Shown: positions 35,997 through 47,555, numbered from the stretch's first letter. The stretch: DNA of 64,000 bases from Cryptomeria japonica (GCF_030272615.1 NC_081409.1:20216260-20280259), one strand, 5' to 3'. Translations and numbers: made by a program. Notes: generated by a model from the sequence alone, not told the origin.

Positions 35997-36103
35997 CTAT
36001 ATGCATGTAAAAATTCATGGATATACATATATATATGTTTTTATACAAGCATGCCATATAAATACCCTGCAAAACGAATGAAATGGAAACCTAAGCTTAT
36101 TTA

Positions 36104-36140
<37 letters not shown>

Positions 36141-37288
36141 TTTAGCATAATGAGATTACTTTGTTATTTCTTTTGTTCCTTTCAAAAAAAAGCTTGCATG
36201 TAAAAATTAGCCTTGAGAAATATATTTAAATGTATTTATTTATATATATATATAAATATATATATATTTATATTATAAATATAAAAAGAAATTTTAAAAA
36301 AAAAAATTTAGCAAAAAAATAAAGGGGCCGAAGCCACTATGCATCGCACAGTGAATGGTAGAGCCGCGCACTATGCAAGGCACAGTGGGTGGTGACGCCG
36401 CACACTGTGCAGTGCACAGTGAACGGTAGGGCCGCGCACTATGCGCTGCACAGTGGGCAGCAAGGGCCGAACACTGTGCAGTGCACAGTGGGCAGCCATG
36501 GCCGCGCCGCCACCGGTAACCCCTGCCTTTCCTTGCGTTCGCCCTTCGCTATGCTATCTCTCTCTCAGTTCGGCCCTACAATGCGGGGTTTGAACAAAAC
36601 AAAAAATATATATATCAAACCCTAGCCCAGGTAGGGCTAGGGTAATAAAAATAATAATAATAAAATAGACTGTTAAATTCTTGTTTATAAATAAAAATAA
36701 AAAAATAAAAAATCCTAAATAGGGATTACATGAAAATTTGTTTTTAAGTTGAGGAAAATCTATATTTTAGATTAGATAGGGTTTTCAATTTAGATGGATT
36801 TGGGAATTTAAATCCCAATTAATTATTTTATCAAATTATCTATTTGTGAAGCCTTGAATTAAATAAAAAAAAAAGGGGAAATTAATTCCTTGGAAGCTAA
36901 ATTGATTATTGGAAAGGTAATTTTTCCTCAGCGAATAATGTCATTTAGGAAATTAATTTGACACTTTAATCCATTTCTTTAATTAATGATTTAAAAAGAA
37001 ATTCAGTCAATATGGTTTTATGGGAGATCAATTCTTATCTTTGTCCACCCATTTAAATGAGTTTAAATAAATTAGACTATCGACTTTATTTGATGAGAAA
37101 ACAAATTAAAACATTTAGTTTCTGCAAACGAATTTTAATTAAGTTTCGATACTTAGTTAGTATCAAGAAATTGTTTGAACTTTGTTGACCAACATGATAA
37201 CACATGTCGTGATAGTAAACTGTGTCCATTATCTAGTTGTTTTAAAAAAAAAAATCATTCCATTTTTGCCCCAAATTTTGGGCATGAC
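33370..37288. other. AT-rich long block, possibly a long LTR
   Basis: About 3.9 kb with no coding content between two parts of the degenerate repeat array. It contains several TA microsatellites (about 35965-35986, 36109-36136, 36238-36270), A-rich runs and a GC-rich palindromic array (36327-36500). The right end, on the minus strand, reads TGTCATGCCCAAAATTTGGG, a typical LTR start; the left end near 33379 could pair with it. The flanking 5-mers do not match. A single long LTR is a reasonable but unproven reading. Confidence 0.35.
36327..36500. repeat. GC-rich palindromic tandem array, five units of about 35 bp
   Basis: Five units each starting GCCG and carrying variants of the palindromic core CACTGTGCAGTGCACAGTG, followed by GGCAG or GAACGG. 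It stands out as a GC island in AT-rich DNA, preceded directly by A-rich runs. Confidence 0.85.
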
Positions 37289-37289
37289 A

Positions 37290-38096
37290 TACTCTTAGCA
37301 TCTTGGTGTACCACGTTATCCCATAAAGAAAATTGCCTTTTAGAATGGTTGGGTGGGGGACTTTTACTTGTTACTTAGCATATATCTCGCCATCTTGCAA
37401 GACAAAATTATATGCGAATGACGCTTGCGGGGAAATAATTCTTCTTTGTTGACTCACACTCTGTTGTTCTGCACATACATCTTCACTTAACAAAGACCTT
37501 ATGCAGTGGGATTTCTTCCTCATTTACACTTATCTCACTACTCCACAAGACTTTGGTGGGTGTAAAGTGGAGCTTGCAGGGTAAGGAAGAAGGGTGTGAA
37601 ACCTGAACCCCACCATCCCGTAAGACTCGGATTGCTCTAGGCCAACACTTAAGCGATCAATTTAGTACATGGGGATTAATTGAGGGTAACAGGGCCATAA
37701 GACTTAGATGCGCTAGGGGATACCTAGGACTTAGAAAACTCCTAAAACTTGCCCCTCATATGAAAAAGTGACCAACCTGAAATCAAACACCTAGCGCATG
37801 GGGCTGGTCAAAACACGATAAGAACCCGTTCAGAGGACAACTTAAAAAATTGCATCCCACCATAACTAGTCAACTATGGATTAGAAGAATAAGAAGGGGT
37901 TTTTTACTAAGGCATGAAAATCTTAAACCCTTCCAACCAGTTGAAGAAACCCTAACCCTAGGGAATCTAGGAGACCAAAATAGTAGAGATAAAAGCAAAA
38001 ATTGACACTCCCAATAGTGTCTCTAGTTGGGAACACTTGATTTCCAGAATCAAGGCAAGGATCCAAACTTCTCTAAGGGAGTAGACCAACTTCAAA
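37290..38096. repeat. Degenerate repeat array, right part, plus unclassified flank
   Basis: 37290-37640 resembles the 32450-33350 array (for example GCTTGCGGGGAAATAATTC and CTCACTACTCCACAAGAC). The remainder to 38096 has no feature I can name. Confidence 0.35.
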
Positions 38097-38101
38097 AAAC
38101 A

Positions 38102-38931
38102 TGATGCAGGAGCATCCCCAGTCGATGAGCAATCTTGCATCAACCAAAAATATTTCCTTTCAATTTTGTTCTTGTCTAGTTCTTTATGTTGTTTTCTATG
38201 TTCTTAACGGATGGTACTGGTAGTTTCTTGTTCTTCATGGCAGATCTTATTTTTGGTTTTTAGGCTGGTTTGTGTGCTTAGTTCCAAAATTTTCAGTTCA
38301 TTTGGGTTCTTTTACGTTTAGTTATCGCTTCTAGTTGATTGTTTTTGTGTTCCTGGATAGTTCTTGTGCTTACCGGTTGGTTTTCCTTCATTAACAACAT
38401 GATTCTTGGCATGTGGATCTATTTCAAGTCTTGTCTGATGTTCTTTGGCATGTGGCTAACCTTCCTACTGAACTGTATCTCTTGGTTGTTATTTTCCAGA
38501 TAGATTTCTTTAATTCTTAGGGCCGACCTATTTACATGTTTCATTTTATTGCGTTGATATATGTAAATCTTATGAGGCCAACCTAAATATATTTTTTTGT
38601 GGGTATAAATATGATGTTATGTAATCTTTTGTAGGGGTAGATGAAGTAGAATTGAGAATAAGGATTGAGATTCACATATTGTGATCTTGTTGATTCTTAG
38701 ATTGGATTGTATTTTGCTGATAGCCTACATGTAATTGATTAATTGTCAGATGTTCTTTGATGATTATATGGTGATTGTCAGATGATTGCCAAATAATTTT
38801 TGGAAGTTCTAAGGCATTAATATGATCTGTTTATGCAATCTTGTTATGTTTTCTTGTTTCTTTCGTTGTGTTTCTCTTTCTACATAAGTCAGTTGACTCT
38901 TTTGAGGGTTTTACTAGTTATGGCTGTATCA
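38102..38931 (+). repeat. 5' LTR of element D (830 bp)
   Basis: Begins TGATGCAGGAGCATCCCC and ends GGCTGTATCA beside the primer site AGTGGTATCAGAGCTGG. GGGTATAAATATGATG near 38609 is a likely TATA element. The first roughly 590 bases recur at 42343-42936. Confidence 0.88.
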
Positions 38932-38948
38932 AGTGGTATCAGAGCTGG
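38932..38948 (+). other. Primer binding site of element D
   Basis: AGTGGTATCAGAGCTGG contains the full 12-base match TGGTATCAGAGC to the 3' end of initiator tRNA-Met. Confidence 0.9.
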
Positions 38949-39329
38949 TTATGGACTAGCTGGTGGAATAATTGTTTGCAAACATTGAGGCATTCCATTG
39001 GGTGGACAGATCACCAATTGGAGGTAGGTTGCACGTGTGTTCAATAGATCGTCAAGGGGAGGCAATTGAAACTAGCAGTTAGATCATTGAGTTGAGGCAA
39101 CTCACCAAAGTGGAAGAGGAGATGTCGTTGAGAAGGACAAACCCCTAGAGGGTAGAGAAGATGATGGAAGACTTCAAGAATTGAGGAATGAAATCTGAAA
39201 CTTTTTGGCTAGTTTGTAGAGAAATCCTAATTCTAAGGATGAATATGAGGAAGCTGGTGAAGAGCTTGAGGAAGCTGAAGGACTGAAAGATGAAAGAGAG
39301 GAAAGATTCTTGAGAGTTGTGGCATAGGC

Positions 39330-40055
39330 AAGTAAGATTCATAAAGTTGAGGTTTCCAACTTTTTTGGAATGCTGAACCCAGAGGATTTGATCGATTGGA
39401 TCAGAGAGTTGGAGGATTACTTCTAGTTTGAGGATTTCAAGGAACCACAGAGAGTCTGGTTGGCATAGACTAAGTTGAAACAAAATGTTACCTTATGGTG
39501 GAAAGAATTGTAGAAAGACAGAGTGGAAAATTATGAATTGAAGATCACCTAGTGGAGACAGATGGTTGCAAGATTGAAGGCCAAGTTCATACGAGGAGAC
39601 TATGAATTGGAGTTGTTCAAGAAGTTACAGAACCTGAAACAGAGAATCATGACTGTGAAGGAATATAGTGAGGAATTATACAAGGTGGTGATTAGATCTA
39701 GACATAGAGAGATGGAAAAAGAAAAGTTGGTGAGGTACATTAATGGACTTGCTTTTAACATTCAAGATGAGATGAGTATGTTGAAGGTTTCCACAGTTGA
39801 AGAAGCTTACCAATATACTTTGAGGCTGAGGATAAGATGAGAAGAAGACAAATGAATAGAGGGAAGGAGAAATTCAAACGTCAAATGAGTGATAGTATGA
39901 AGAAAATGGTTGAGGAAGATGAATCAAAACCTAAGAGGAGTAAAGAATCGGAGCAAAAATCTCAGGGGAAAGGCAGTAGCAGTACCGATAGAGAATTTCT
40001 TAACAAATGCTTCAAGTGTAGAGAAATCGGACATAGATTTTATGCATATAAATAG
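39330..40055 (+). pseudogene. Gag of element D (Ty3/gypsy type)
   Basis: The frame around 39370-39560 reads NPEDLIDWIRELEDYF and LWWKEL, characteristic of the gypsy gag capsid domain. It contains several TAG codons, at least two probably former CAG. From 39562 it is open: MVARLKAKFIRGDYELELF, then LKQRIMTVKEYSEEL and the INGLAFNIQDEMSM helix. After a frame change, 39837-40055 is basic and carries a knuckle CFKCREIGHRFYAY in which the last Cys is Tyr. Upstream coding is too decayed to place the start. The protein would have packaged element RNA in cytoplasmic particles. Confidence 0.75.
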
Positions 40056-40200
40056 GGAATGGCAAGAAGTTGTGTGGCAAATGAGGAATTGAAAGGTGAA
40101 GGTATTAGTTCTGACTGTGCACCGGAGCAAAGAGAATCCCTTATGTTTAGAAGAAAGGATACCGGATCTACTCAGAGGAAGAGTCTTTTTTGGACTGTGT

Positions 40201-40625
40201 GAAAATATGGTGGTAAGTGTTGCAAGGTTATTGTAGATAGTGGAAGCACTGAAAATTTGGTATCTGAGGAGATGGTTATGAAGCTTGGATTGAAGAGGCT
40301 TAAGAATCTTTGTCCTTATGAAGTGAGTTAGTTACAAGATGATCAGAAGATAGAGATAAAGGAGAAGTGTTTGGTGAATTTCAACATTGGGCCTTTTAGA
40401 GATGAAGTTTTGTGTGATGTTGTATCTATGAGTTCTTATCATGTCTTGTTGGGAAAACCTTGGCAGTATGATAGAGGAGCTATTTATGACTATAGAAGAA
40501 ACCTAGTGATGATTGAGAAGGATGGGAAGAAGTTCACATTGATTTCTTTGAAGGAGAAAGAGAAGGAAGTGAAGAATTTGAGTCCTGAGAAACTGGTGGT
40601 AGAGGTTAGACCAAAGGGTTTGTAG
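40201..40625 (+). pseudogene. Aspartic protease of element D
   Basis: The catalytic triad DSGST (40236-40250) lies in the frame VIVDSGSTENLVS. It is followed by the hydrophobic GPFRDEVLCDVV and HVLLGKPWQYD segments typical of gypsy retropepsin. A stop lies near 40328. It cleaves Gag-Pol in intact elements. Downstream (40626-40690) the frame decays and is cut by E' at 40691. Confidence 0.78.
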
Positions 40626-40685
40626 AAAGATTTGATAGACCTGATTGTAGAGGTTATATCAGAGGGTGGCATGAGTTTGTAGAAG

Positions 40686-40690
40686 GATCT
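40686..40690. repeat. Target site duplication GATCT, left of E'
   Basis: GATCT here and at 42013-42017 bracket E' exactly. Confidence 0.9.
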
Positions 40691-40758
40691 TGTTAGGACT
40701 CAGAGGAAACTGAGATGGGGTGGTGAATAAGTTGTCTATTAATTTCAACCCAAATATA

Positions 40759-40887
40759 GCCATTCTTTGTAACATCCCATATGTCTCTTCCAATGCAATT
40801 CAAATGTGTCTCCATTTTGATCTTCCATATACCATAGTTAGTTCCATCAAGCTTCAGACTGTCCTTCCTAAAATAGTTAGTTGCCAT
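40759..40887 (-). pseudogene. Gag N-terminal fragment of E'
   Basis: MATNYFRKDSLKLDG and onward matches the N-terminus of element E gag at 45095 nearly residue for residue for 43 codons, including the GTNYGIWKI stretch of the copia gag N-terminal domain. The frame then runs into LTR sequence at the deletion join. Confidence 0.85.
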
Positions 40888-40944
40888 AGAATCTCCTCAA
40901 GTTGTTAAACTTCTACAAAAATAGGACTTAGCTCTAATACCAAT

Positions 40945-42012
40945 TGTTAGGACCCAGAAGAAACTGAGAGGGGGGGGCTGAATTAGTTGTGTATTAATTT
41001 CAACCCAAATATAACTTAATCAAACTTGATGCATAATACCAGTAAACCAAATTTAATGTCGGTTGACAGTTTAACATTTAACAATAGTACCAGTAAAGTT
41101 AAATGGATGAAACGGAAAGACAAATAACATCCACAACACATAACATAGATATTTGTACGTGGAAACCCTGTAAGGGGAAAAACCACAGTGGGAAACCTTA
41201 CCCACAATGAGATGATACTACAGCAAATAGTAAGTGTGTACAAATGGGGTCTACACATGTAGAAAGGCCAACTTCCTAGAGCTCACTGCTCAATCACAAA
41301 ATGAGAGTCACACTGACTACAATTGGATGGTTAAATCCAATGATAATGTACTTCTCAAAGTAGCATCTTCATATGTTGGATTCAGTACTAGTTAAGCTTT
41401 GATTGTCTTCTTCATACCTTCCTTTAATCTTCAAATGATGTTTGTGTGAGTAGCTCTGCTTATATTCACATATACCTTGTTATATTCCTCTTCTACTACC
41501 ATGTTAATCTCACAAATGAGATCTTAGATATATACCAAAACCTAAGACCAAATGTGTAGGTCGGCTCACTAAGAATATTGCAATTAAATCAATTACAAAT
41601 GAATCAATATGTGATTCATCATGTCGGCTTAATGCATTTACAATAATAGCCAATCAATAAATAATCTTTATAACGTGTCATGCTGATCTGGAATAGATAA
41701 CGCATGCTAGTCCATAACCTAGACCAATTTGCCGGTAACAGCAAATATGCAAACTCGATTAGACCAATAACCAAATCACCAAAACCAAGTGTCCAAACCA
41801 TGTCTTTGACATAACCAAGTGATCTCCAGATGATAACAAGTCATCCTCTATGCCAGTGAACAATATAACTTGCAGGTGAACCAAATACCGATGACTGTGC
41901 ATAAGTCACTGAACATGCCGGTGAACATAACCAAATATCTCCAGTACTAATAAGTGTTGACAAGTGTTGACATCAATGACAAAACCAATGCAACACATCC
42001 ATAATACCAACA
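40945..42012 (-). repeat. 5' LTR of E' (1068 bp)
   Basis: The minus strand begins TGTTGGTATTATGG and ends GGGTCCTAACA. It is collinear with the LTRs of element E and carries the TTGTCATTGATGTCAA motif (complement at 41967-41981). Confidence 0.9.
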
Positions 42013-42342
42013 GATCTGATAGATGATTCTAATGGATAGATAGAGCCATATGACAAAGAGATTATGGTGACAAACTGGATGAAGCCTTGTGGCAGAAATA
42101 AATTAGAGTTGTAGAATAAAGAGAGTAGTAAACAAAGACAATGTGCAGATCTAAAGCAAAGGAAGAGAAACAAAGAGAGTCAGAGGTTTGGGAAGCTGGT
42201 TGAGGCATCGGAGGAGCTAAAGAAGAGGTTGGTAGATAAGGAAGATGTTTGGATTAGAAATGAGCATGGGGTCTTTATTCCAAATCCTTTTAGATGTTCA
42301 TGAGTTGCCTCTCATAGAACATATTTTTCTACCTGGGTTGTC
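42013..42342 (+). other. Element D sequence between E' and the 3' LTR
   Basis: Starts with the second GATCT. It resumes D's sense strand, with a final weak frame (EDVWIRNEHGVFIPNPF near 42240). Polypurine character just before 42343 is weak. Confidence 0.6.
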
Positions 42343-42936
42343 TGATGTAGGAGCATCCCCGGACGATGAGCAATCTCGCATCAACCAAAAATATTTCTTT
42401 TTAGTTTTTTTCTTGTCTAGTTCTTTATGTTGTTTTCTGTGTTCTTACCGGTTGCTACCGGTAGTTGCTTTTTCTTCATGGTAGATCTTATTTTTCAGTT
42501 TCTAGGCTAGTTCATGTGCTTAATTCCTTATTTTCAGTTCATTTGGGATCTTTTCCGGTCAGTTATCTCTTCTGGTTGACTATTTCTGGGTTTTGAGATA
42601 GTTCTTGTGCTTATTGGTTGGTTTTCCTTCATTACTGACATTATTCTTGGCATGTGGATCTATTTCAGGTCTTGTTCGATATTCGTTGGTGTGTGGCCAA
42701 CCTTCCTATTGAACCACATCTCTTGGTTGTTATTTTCCGAAGAGATTTCTTTGATTCTTAGGGCTGACCTATTTACACATTTCATTTTCCTGCATTGGTA
42801 AATGTAAATCTTATGAGGCCGACCCAGATATATTCCCATGGGTATAAATATGATGTTATGTAATCATTTGTAGGGGCATAGGAAGTAAAATTGAGAATAA
42901 GGATTGAGATTCACATGTTTTGATCTAGTTGATTCT
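42343..42936 (+). repeat. 3' LTR of element D, interrupted
   Basis: Begins TGATGTAGGAGCATCCCC and follows the 5' LTR for about 590 bases until GTTGATTCT, where element G begins. The remaining roughly 240 bases should lie beyond the right edge, after G. Confidence 0.85.
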
Positions 42937-43158
42937 TATTAGAATATTTAATCTTTACTGGGCTTAGGTTTATTTGTATTTAGTTTAGGATATTCTTTCG
43001 GAATCCCTACATGTAATTTTCCCTCTAGTACATGTGTGAGGACAAGTCATTTCTTTTATTTTCCTTTATTAAAGAATTTTAGATTTCCTCCTTAAGAGGA
43101 TGTGGATACATGGCACACACATTTTATGAATGGTGGAATTCATAGATTTGGGAGTTAC
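42937..43158 (+). repeat. 5' LTR of element G, first part
   Basis: TATTAGAATATTTAATC is probably TGTTAGAATATT with G changed to A. The segment ends in GTTAC, the F target, and continues at 58865. Confidence 0.7.
43154..43158. repeat. Target site duplication GTTAC, left of F
   Basis: GTTAC immediately before the TGTTGGTGTA start of F, repeated at 58860-58864 right after its CTCACA end. Confidence 0.93.
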
Positions 43159-43617
43159 TGTTGGTGTAAATAATTATTCATGTTGGATATTATTACACCT
43201 TACTTAAGCTTACTTAGGAAATGCATTTCATAGTAGTTTGGGTATGAGACACTTGGGTGTTTATGCCACATTGGGATAGTGTGTGTAGGAGACTTTCCAC
43301 CTTTTATGGTGTTGATCTTTTTACTACTCTATCATATCCACTTATTGTGGAGTGATAATTCCACCTCATGTGGAATATTTTTTTATTTCTCCTACCTACC
43401 AAACCTATTTCCTACCTACCCTTGTTTCTTATTGAGCCACATGTCATGCTTGTGTGCTCACATATCCATATAGCCTTGTCTATATATGAAGGCTCATATT
43501 CATTGTATGAACAATCATTTTTTTTATCTACTGATGAGAATATAGTTTATTCTTGTCCTATATTTTATCTCTCTTTTGTACTTTTCATTGAGCTCTTGAT
43601 CTTGGCAAAATCTCACA
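43159..43617 (+). repeat. 5' LTR of element F (459 bp)
   Basis: Begins TGTTGGTGTAAATAA and ends AATCTCACA. CTATATATGAAGG near 43470 is a likely TATA element. Confidence 0.93.
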
Positions 43618-43631
43618 TGGTATCAGAGCCA
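43618..43631 (+). other. Primer binding site of element F
   Basis: TGGTATCAGAGCCA follows the LTR directly, a full match to initiator tRNA-Met complement. Confidence 0.92.
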
Positions 43632-43973
43632 TTAGAGTGTCATTGATTCATCCTTGAGAGGCAATATTACGATGTCAAGAGGGAAATCTAAGGAGAAGCA
43701 TCTTTTGGAGGCATCCTACACCAGATCTGACCTTGCCATTGTATCTGGGTAGTCGTTTCCAAGAATTTTGACTATAAATCTGCCTATATTGGGTGAAAGT
43801 CAAATTTGGGGCTTGGAGAAAATTTTTGCCCAATTTGGGTGGTACAGTACGGATTTTTTATTTTTATTTTTTTTTAAAGAAAAAAATATTTTTGGGGAGT
43901 CCGCAGACCCCCCCCCCCCGTGACCCCCATACCAGGCGCAATTGTTTGCAGGTTTTTGTACATTAGTTTAGGG
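43632..43973 (+). other. Leader of element F, first part
   Basis: Non-coding leader containing an A/T-rich run and a 13-base C run near 43907. It ends in TAGGG where E inserted, and continues at 50641. Confidence 0.75.
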
Positions 43974-45037
43974 TGTTGGCATTTTGGATATGTTGATATG
44001 GTTTTGTCATTGATGTCAACACCTATCATCGCTTGTCAACACTTATCAGCACTTGGAGATTTTGGTTATGTTCACCGGCAAGTCAGAGACTTATGCATAG
44101 TCACTGGTATTTGGTTCACTGACAAATTATATTGTTCACTGGCACTTGGAAGGACTTGGAGACTACTTGGTTATGTCGAAGACGTTATTCGATCACTTGG
44201 TTTTGGCGATTTGGTTAATTGTTTATTTGGGTTTGCATATTTGCTGTTACCAGCAAATAGGTCTAGGATAAGCATCGACAGACATATCTATTCTAGATCA
44301 GCACGACACATTATGGAGATGATTTATTATTATTGTAAATGTATTGAGCCGACACCATGCATCAGATATTGAATTATTTGTAATTGATTTTATTGTAATA
44401 TCTTTTAGTGAGCCAACCTATTCAAATTGGTCGTAGGTTATGGTATAAATGTAAGATCTCATTTATGAGATTATGGAGAGAATGTGAAAAGGATTGCAAT
44501 AAGGTATATGCGAAAATAAGCAGATCTATACATGCAAACATCATTTGAAGGTTGATGGAAATATTTTGTGAAGGCAATCAGGACTAAGCCAGTACTGAAT
44601 CCAACATATGAAGATGCTATTTTGTGCAGTACATTATCATTGGATTTAACCATCCAATTGTAGTCAGTGTGACTCTCATTTTGTGACTGAGCAGTGAGCT
44701 CTAGGTAGCTGGCCTTTCTGCATGTGTAGAATCCATATTGTATACACATACTATCTGTAGTAGTATCATTTGATTGTGGGCAAGGCTTCCCACCGTGGTT
44801 TTTCCCCTTATAAGGTTTCCACGTACAAACATTTATGTTATGTGTTGTGGATGTTATTGTCTTTCTATTTCATGCATTAATGTTTATAGGTACTGCAATT
44901 AACTGTTAAGACTGTCTAGCAGCATAAAGTTTGGTTTAATAGTATTAAGCATTAAGTTTTGGTTAAGTTAATTTTGGTTGAATTTATTGGACAACTGATT
45001 CACCCCCCCCCCTCTCAGTTGTCTTCAGGACCTAACA
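43974..45037 (+). repeat. 5' LTR of element E (1064 bp)
   Basis: Begins TGTTGGCATTTTGG and ends GGACCTAACA. TGGTATAAATGTAAG near 44440 is a likely TATA element and the C-rich CACCCCCCCCCCTCTCAG precedes the end. The motif TGTCATTGATGTCAAC lies 31 bases from the start. Confidence 0.94.
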
Positions 45038-45052
45038 ATTGGTATCAGAGCC
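45038..45052 (+). other. Primer binding site of element E
   Basis: ATTGGTATCAGAGCC, a full match to the tRNA-Met complement, one to two bases after the LTR. Confidence 0.92.
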
Positions 45053-45094
45053 TAATCCTCTTTTTGCAGAATTTTAACAGCTTGAGGAGATCCA

Positions 45095-46283
45095 ATGTCT
45101 TCTAACTATTTCAGGAAGGACAGTCTGAAACTTGATGGAACTAACTATGGAATATGGAAGATCGGGATGGAGATACATTTGAATTGCATTGAAAAGGACA
45201 TATGGGATGTTACAAAGATTGGCTATACTGCTCCTACTCAAGGTCAACCTATTCCACCTAACTTGGCTAAAGATGAGGAAAATGATTGCAAAGCAAGAGA
45301 AGCACTTTTGAGCACATTGTCAGATCAACAAGTCATGGGATTGTCAGACAGATCTATTGCTAAAGCTATTTGGGACAAACTAGAAACATTGAATGAAGGA
45401 GATTCCACAATCAAAATTGCAAAACTTGAATGCTTTCGGGTTAGGTATGAAAGTCTAAAAAATGGAAGAAGAAGAAAGAATTTCTGCTTTTATGGAAAGA
45501 GTAAATGAAATTGTTTTGGGTATACAATGTTGTGGAGGAACCTTAAGTGAAGATGAGATTGTTTCTAAAGTTTTAAGAGCTTTTCCACTCGCATATAAAA
45601 TGAAAGTTACTGCTATAAATGAATTGAGAATAATGCCTAATGCATCAGTATCTAGAGACACTTTGGTTGGAAAACTTTCAGCTTTTGAGCTTGAGGAATT
45701 TGGCCTTGTTACTACTATCAAGACAGATCTAGCTTTCAAGGCATCATCATCAACTGTAACATCATTATCATCTGATAAATATGATTGGAAAGCCTTCTAT
45801 GCAAAAGAACTTGAAGAAAGTAGGAGAGAAAATGAAGAACTTGAAGAACTTGAAGCACTATTTGCAAGGAAAATGCCTAAAGGTCCAATTGGAAGTAAGT
45901 ATGAAGGTAAAGCACCCTTTAAATGTTTTAAGTGTAATAAGATTGGTCATATGGCTTCTAGATGCCCTGATAGACATGCAAGATTAAGAGAAGAAGCTAA
46001 AAGAACATATAAGCCTAACCCTGACTATCATAAATACAAGTTTAGGAAAAATAGAGACAAATCTTGTTATTATGCTGATGAAGGAGTTACTGATGATTTT
46101 GATGAGGATCCGACAGACAATGGATGGGCTTTTGTTGCTATAACAGAAGATCAATTGATACCTACTATTCAACTAGTAGAGCAGGCCCTAGTAGCTAAAG
46201 TTGAAGATAAGGATGAATGGATTATTGATTCAGGATGTTCACATCATATGACTGGTGATAAGAGTAAATTCTTAACCTTTTAG
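45095..46283 (+). pseudogene. Element E gag, zinc knuckle and protease
   Basis: Starts MSSNYFRKDSLKLDGTNYG at 45095, the copia gag N-terminal domain. A frame change near 45461-45470, at an A run before MEEEERISAF, moves it to the frame that continues to 46283. The second part has the helical gag core, then a CCHC knuckle CFKCNKIGHMASRC (45924-45965), an acidic stretch and the protease motif WIIDSGCSHHMTG (catalytic Asp codon 46227-46229). It ends in an in-frame TAG at 46281-46283. In intact copies the product assembles into particles and the protease matures them. Confidence 0.88.
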
Positions 46284-46328
46284 GATTACAATGGAGGTCT
46301 AGTAAGATTTGGAGATGATAAATCTTGT

Positions 46329-47555
46329 TTGATCAAAGGAAAAGGTGCTATATCTTTTGATGGTAAGAACAATACTAATAATGTTTACTATGTTGAAGGT
46401 TTGAAGTATAATCTTTTGAGTGTCGGTCAATTAGTTGAGAAAGGATTTCAATTACAATTCAAGAATGGTAAATGCAAATTCTTAAACAGAACTGGTTCAG
46501 AAATTGCAACCGGTATTCAGACTAGAGGCAATATCTTTCATTTGAACAACAATGAGAAAGCATGTTTGATTGCACATATTGATGAAATTTGGCTATGGAA
46601 TAAGAGACTTTGTCATGTAAATTTTGATTGCATTGTGAAAATCAGTACTACTAAGGCAAAAATTAGTACTACTAAGGCGGTAAGAGATTTATCTAAGATT
46701 GTTAAACCTCACAATCCAATATGTAAGGAATGTCAATTTGGAAAGCAAGTTAGAGAAACTTTCAAGAGTATTCCAGAGAAGTCTAACAATGTTCTTGATT
46801 TAATTCATACTAATTTATGTGGTCTAGCAAGAACAAGAAGTAAATAAGGAGATAGGTATTTTATGCTAATCATTGATGACTATTCTAGAATGTGTTGGGT
46901 TACTTTTCTCAAAGAAAAATATGAAGCATTTGGGAAATTCAAACTATTCAAGGTGATGGTAGAAAATGAAACCGACAAGGAAATCAAATGTTTGAGATCA
47001 GATCAAGGAGGAGAATTCGCATATAAGGAATTTAATACATTCTATGAAGTGAATGGGATCAGAAGACAATTATCAGTACCCTGGATACCCCAACAGAATG
47101 GAGTTGTGGAAAGGATAAATAGAACTATCTTGGATGCAGCCAAAAGTATGATATCTGAAGCAAATATACCTCATATATACTGGAGAGAAGTGGTCAATAC
47201 AACTGTTTATACATTCAACAAAGTTTACATCAGAGGTGAAACTGGTAATACCCCACATGAACTATGGTTTGGTAATACTCCTACTCTTAAATATTTCAAA
47301 ATATTTGGAAGTAAATGCTCTATTAGAGGAGATGAGTATATTGGCAAATTTGATCCTAGAAGTGATGAAGGAATATTTCTTGGTTATTCATCTAAGAGAA
47401 AGGCATATAGATGTTTGAACAAGAGATTGCAGAAAATTGTTGAGAGTGAAAATGTGAAGATTGATGAACAGTTTAGAGGAAATTCAAGGTACACAAACTC
47501 TGAACCGGCAATGGAGATAATCACAAATGAACCTACTATGAATACATCGGTATAG
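46329..47555 (+). pseudogene. Element E integrase
   Basis: Continues in the protease frame after TAG, with another stop (TAA, 46845-46847). The zinc-binding start shows LCHVNF and CKECQFGK (H and CxxC ligands). The core has DLIHTNLCG, where the first catalytic Asp is Asn (canonical HTDLCG), then LRSDQGGEF with the second Asp and NGVVERINRT with the Glu of the DD35E triad. Downstream GYSSKRKAYRC is the conserved C-terminal region. With Asp changed to Asn, this copy should not catalyse integration. The last part before 47555 is Asn/Glu/Thr-rich linker. Confidence 0.88.

Larger units (their letters stand above)
40691..42012 (-). mobile_element. E': internally deleted copia element of the E family
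   Basis: On the minus strand: a complete 5' LTR (42012 to 40945), primer site, the first 43 or so codons of gag (40887 to 40759), then an abrupt join to the last 68 bases of the 3' LTR (40758 to 40691). GATCT flanks both ends. The deletion therefore removed nearly all of gag-pol and about 1 kb of the 3' LTR while leaving both termini and the target duplication intact. Confidence 0.9.
38102..42936 (+). mobile_element. Element D: gypsy-like LTR element, deleted and interrupted
   Basis: 5' LTR 38102-38931, tRNA-Met primer site, decayed gag, zinc knuckle and protease. It is then interrupted by E' at 40691-42012, followed by a short downstream piece and a 3' LTR that begins at 42343 and is cut at 42936 by element G. 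No reverse transcriptase or integrase is present between protease and the 3' LTR, so pol was lost. AAACA (38097-38101) is the left target duplication; the right one is outside the window. By eye the LTRs differ at more than one base in ten, making D one of the oldest layers. Confidence 0.82.

Noticed and set aside
33370-37288. Reading this block as a second copy of the 4-kb solo LTR at 52709
   Set aside because: General texture and the GC array setting are alike, but termini differ and I could not find a collinear stretch of clear identity; flanking 5-mers do not match.
31130-37960. AAACCCTAAACCCT and AAACCCTAACCCTAG phrases, like plant telomere repeat
   Set aside because: Only one or two units at each place (about 31132 and 37949); far too short to be telomeric.
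43920-44372. 150-codon frame, nearly repeated at 49514-49999 (161 codons)
   Set aside because: The similarity is explained by the two LTRs of element E; the frames are LTR sequence, not genes.
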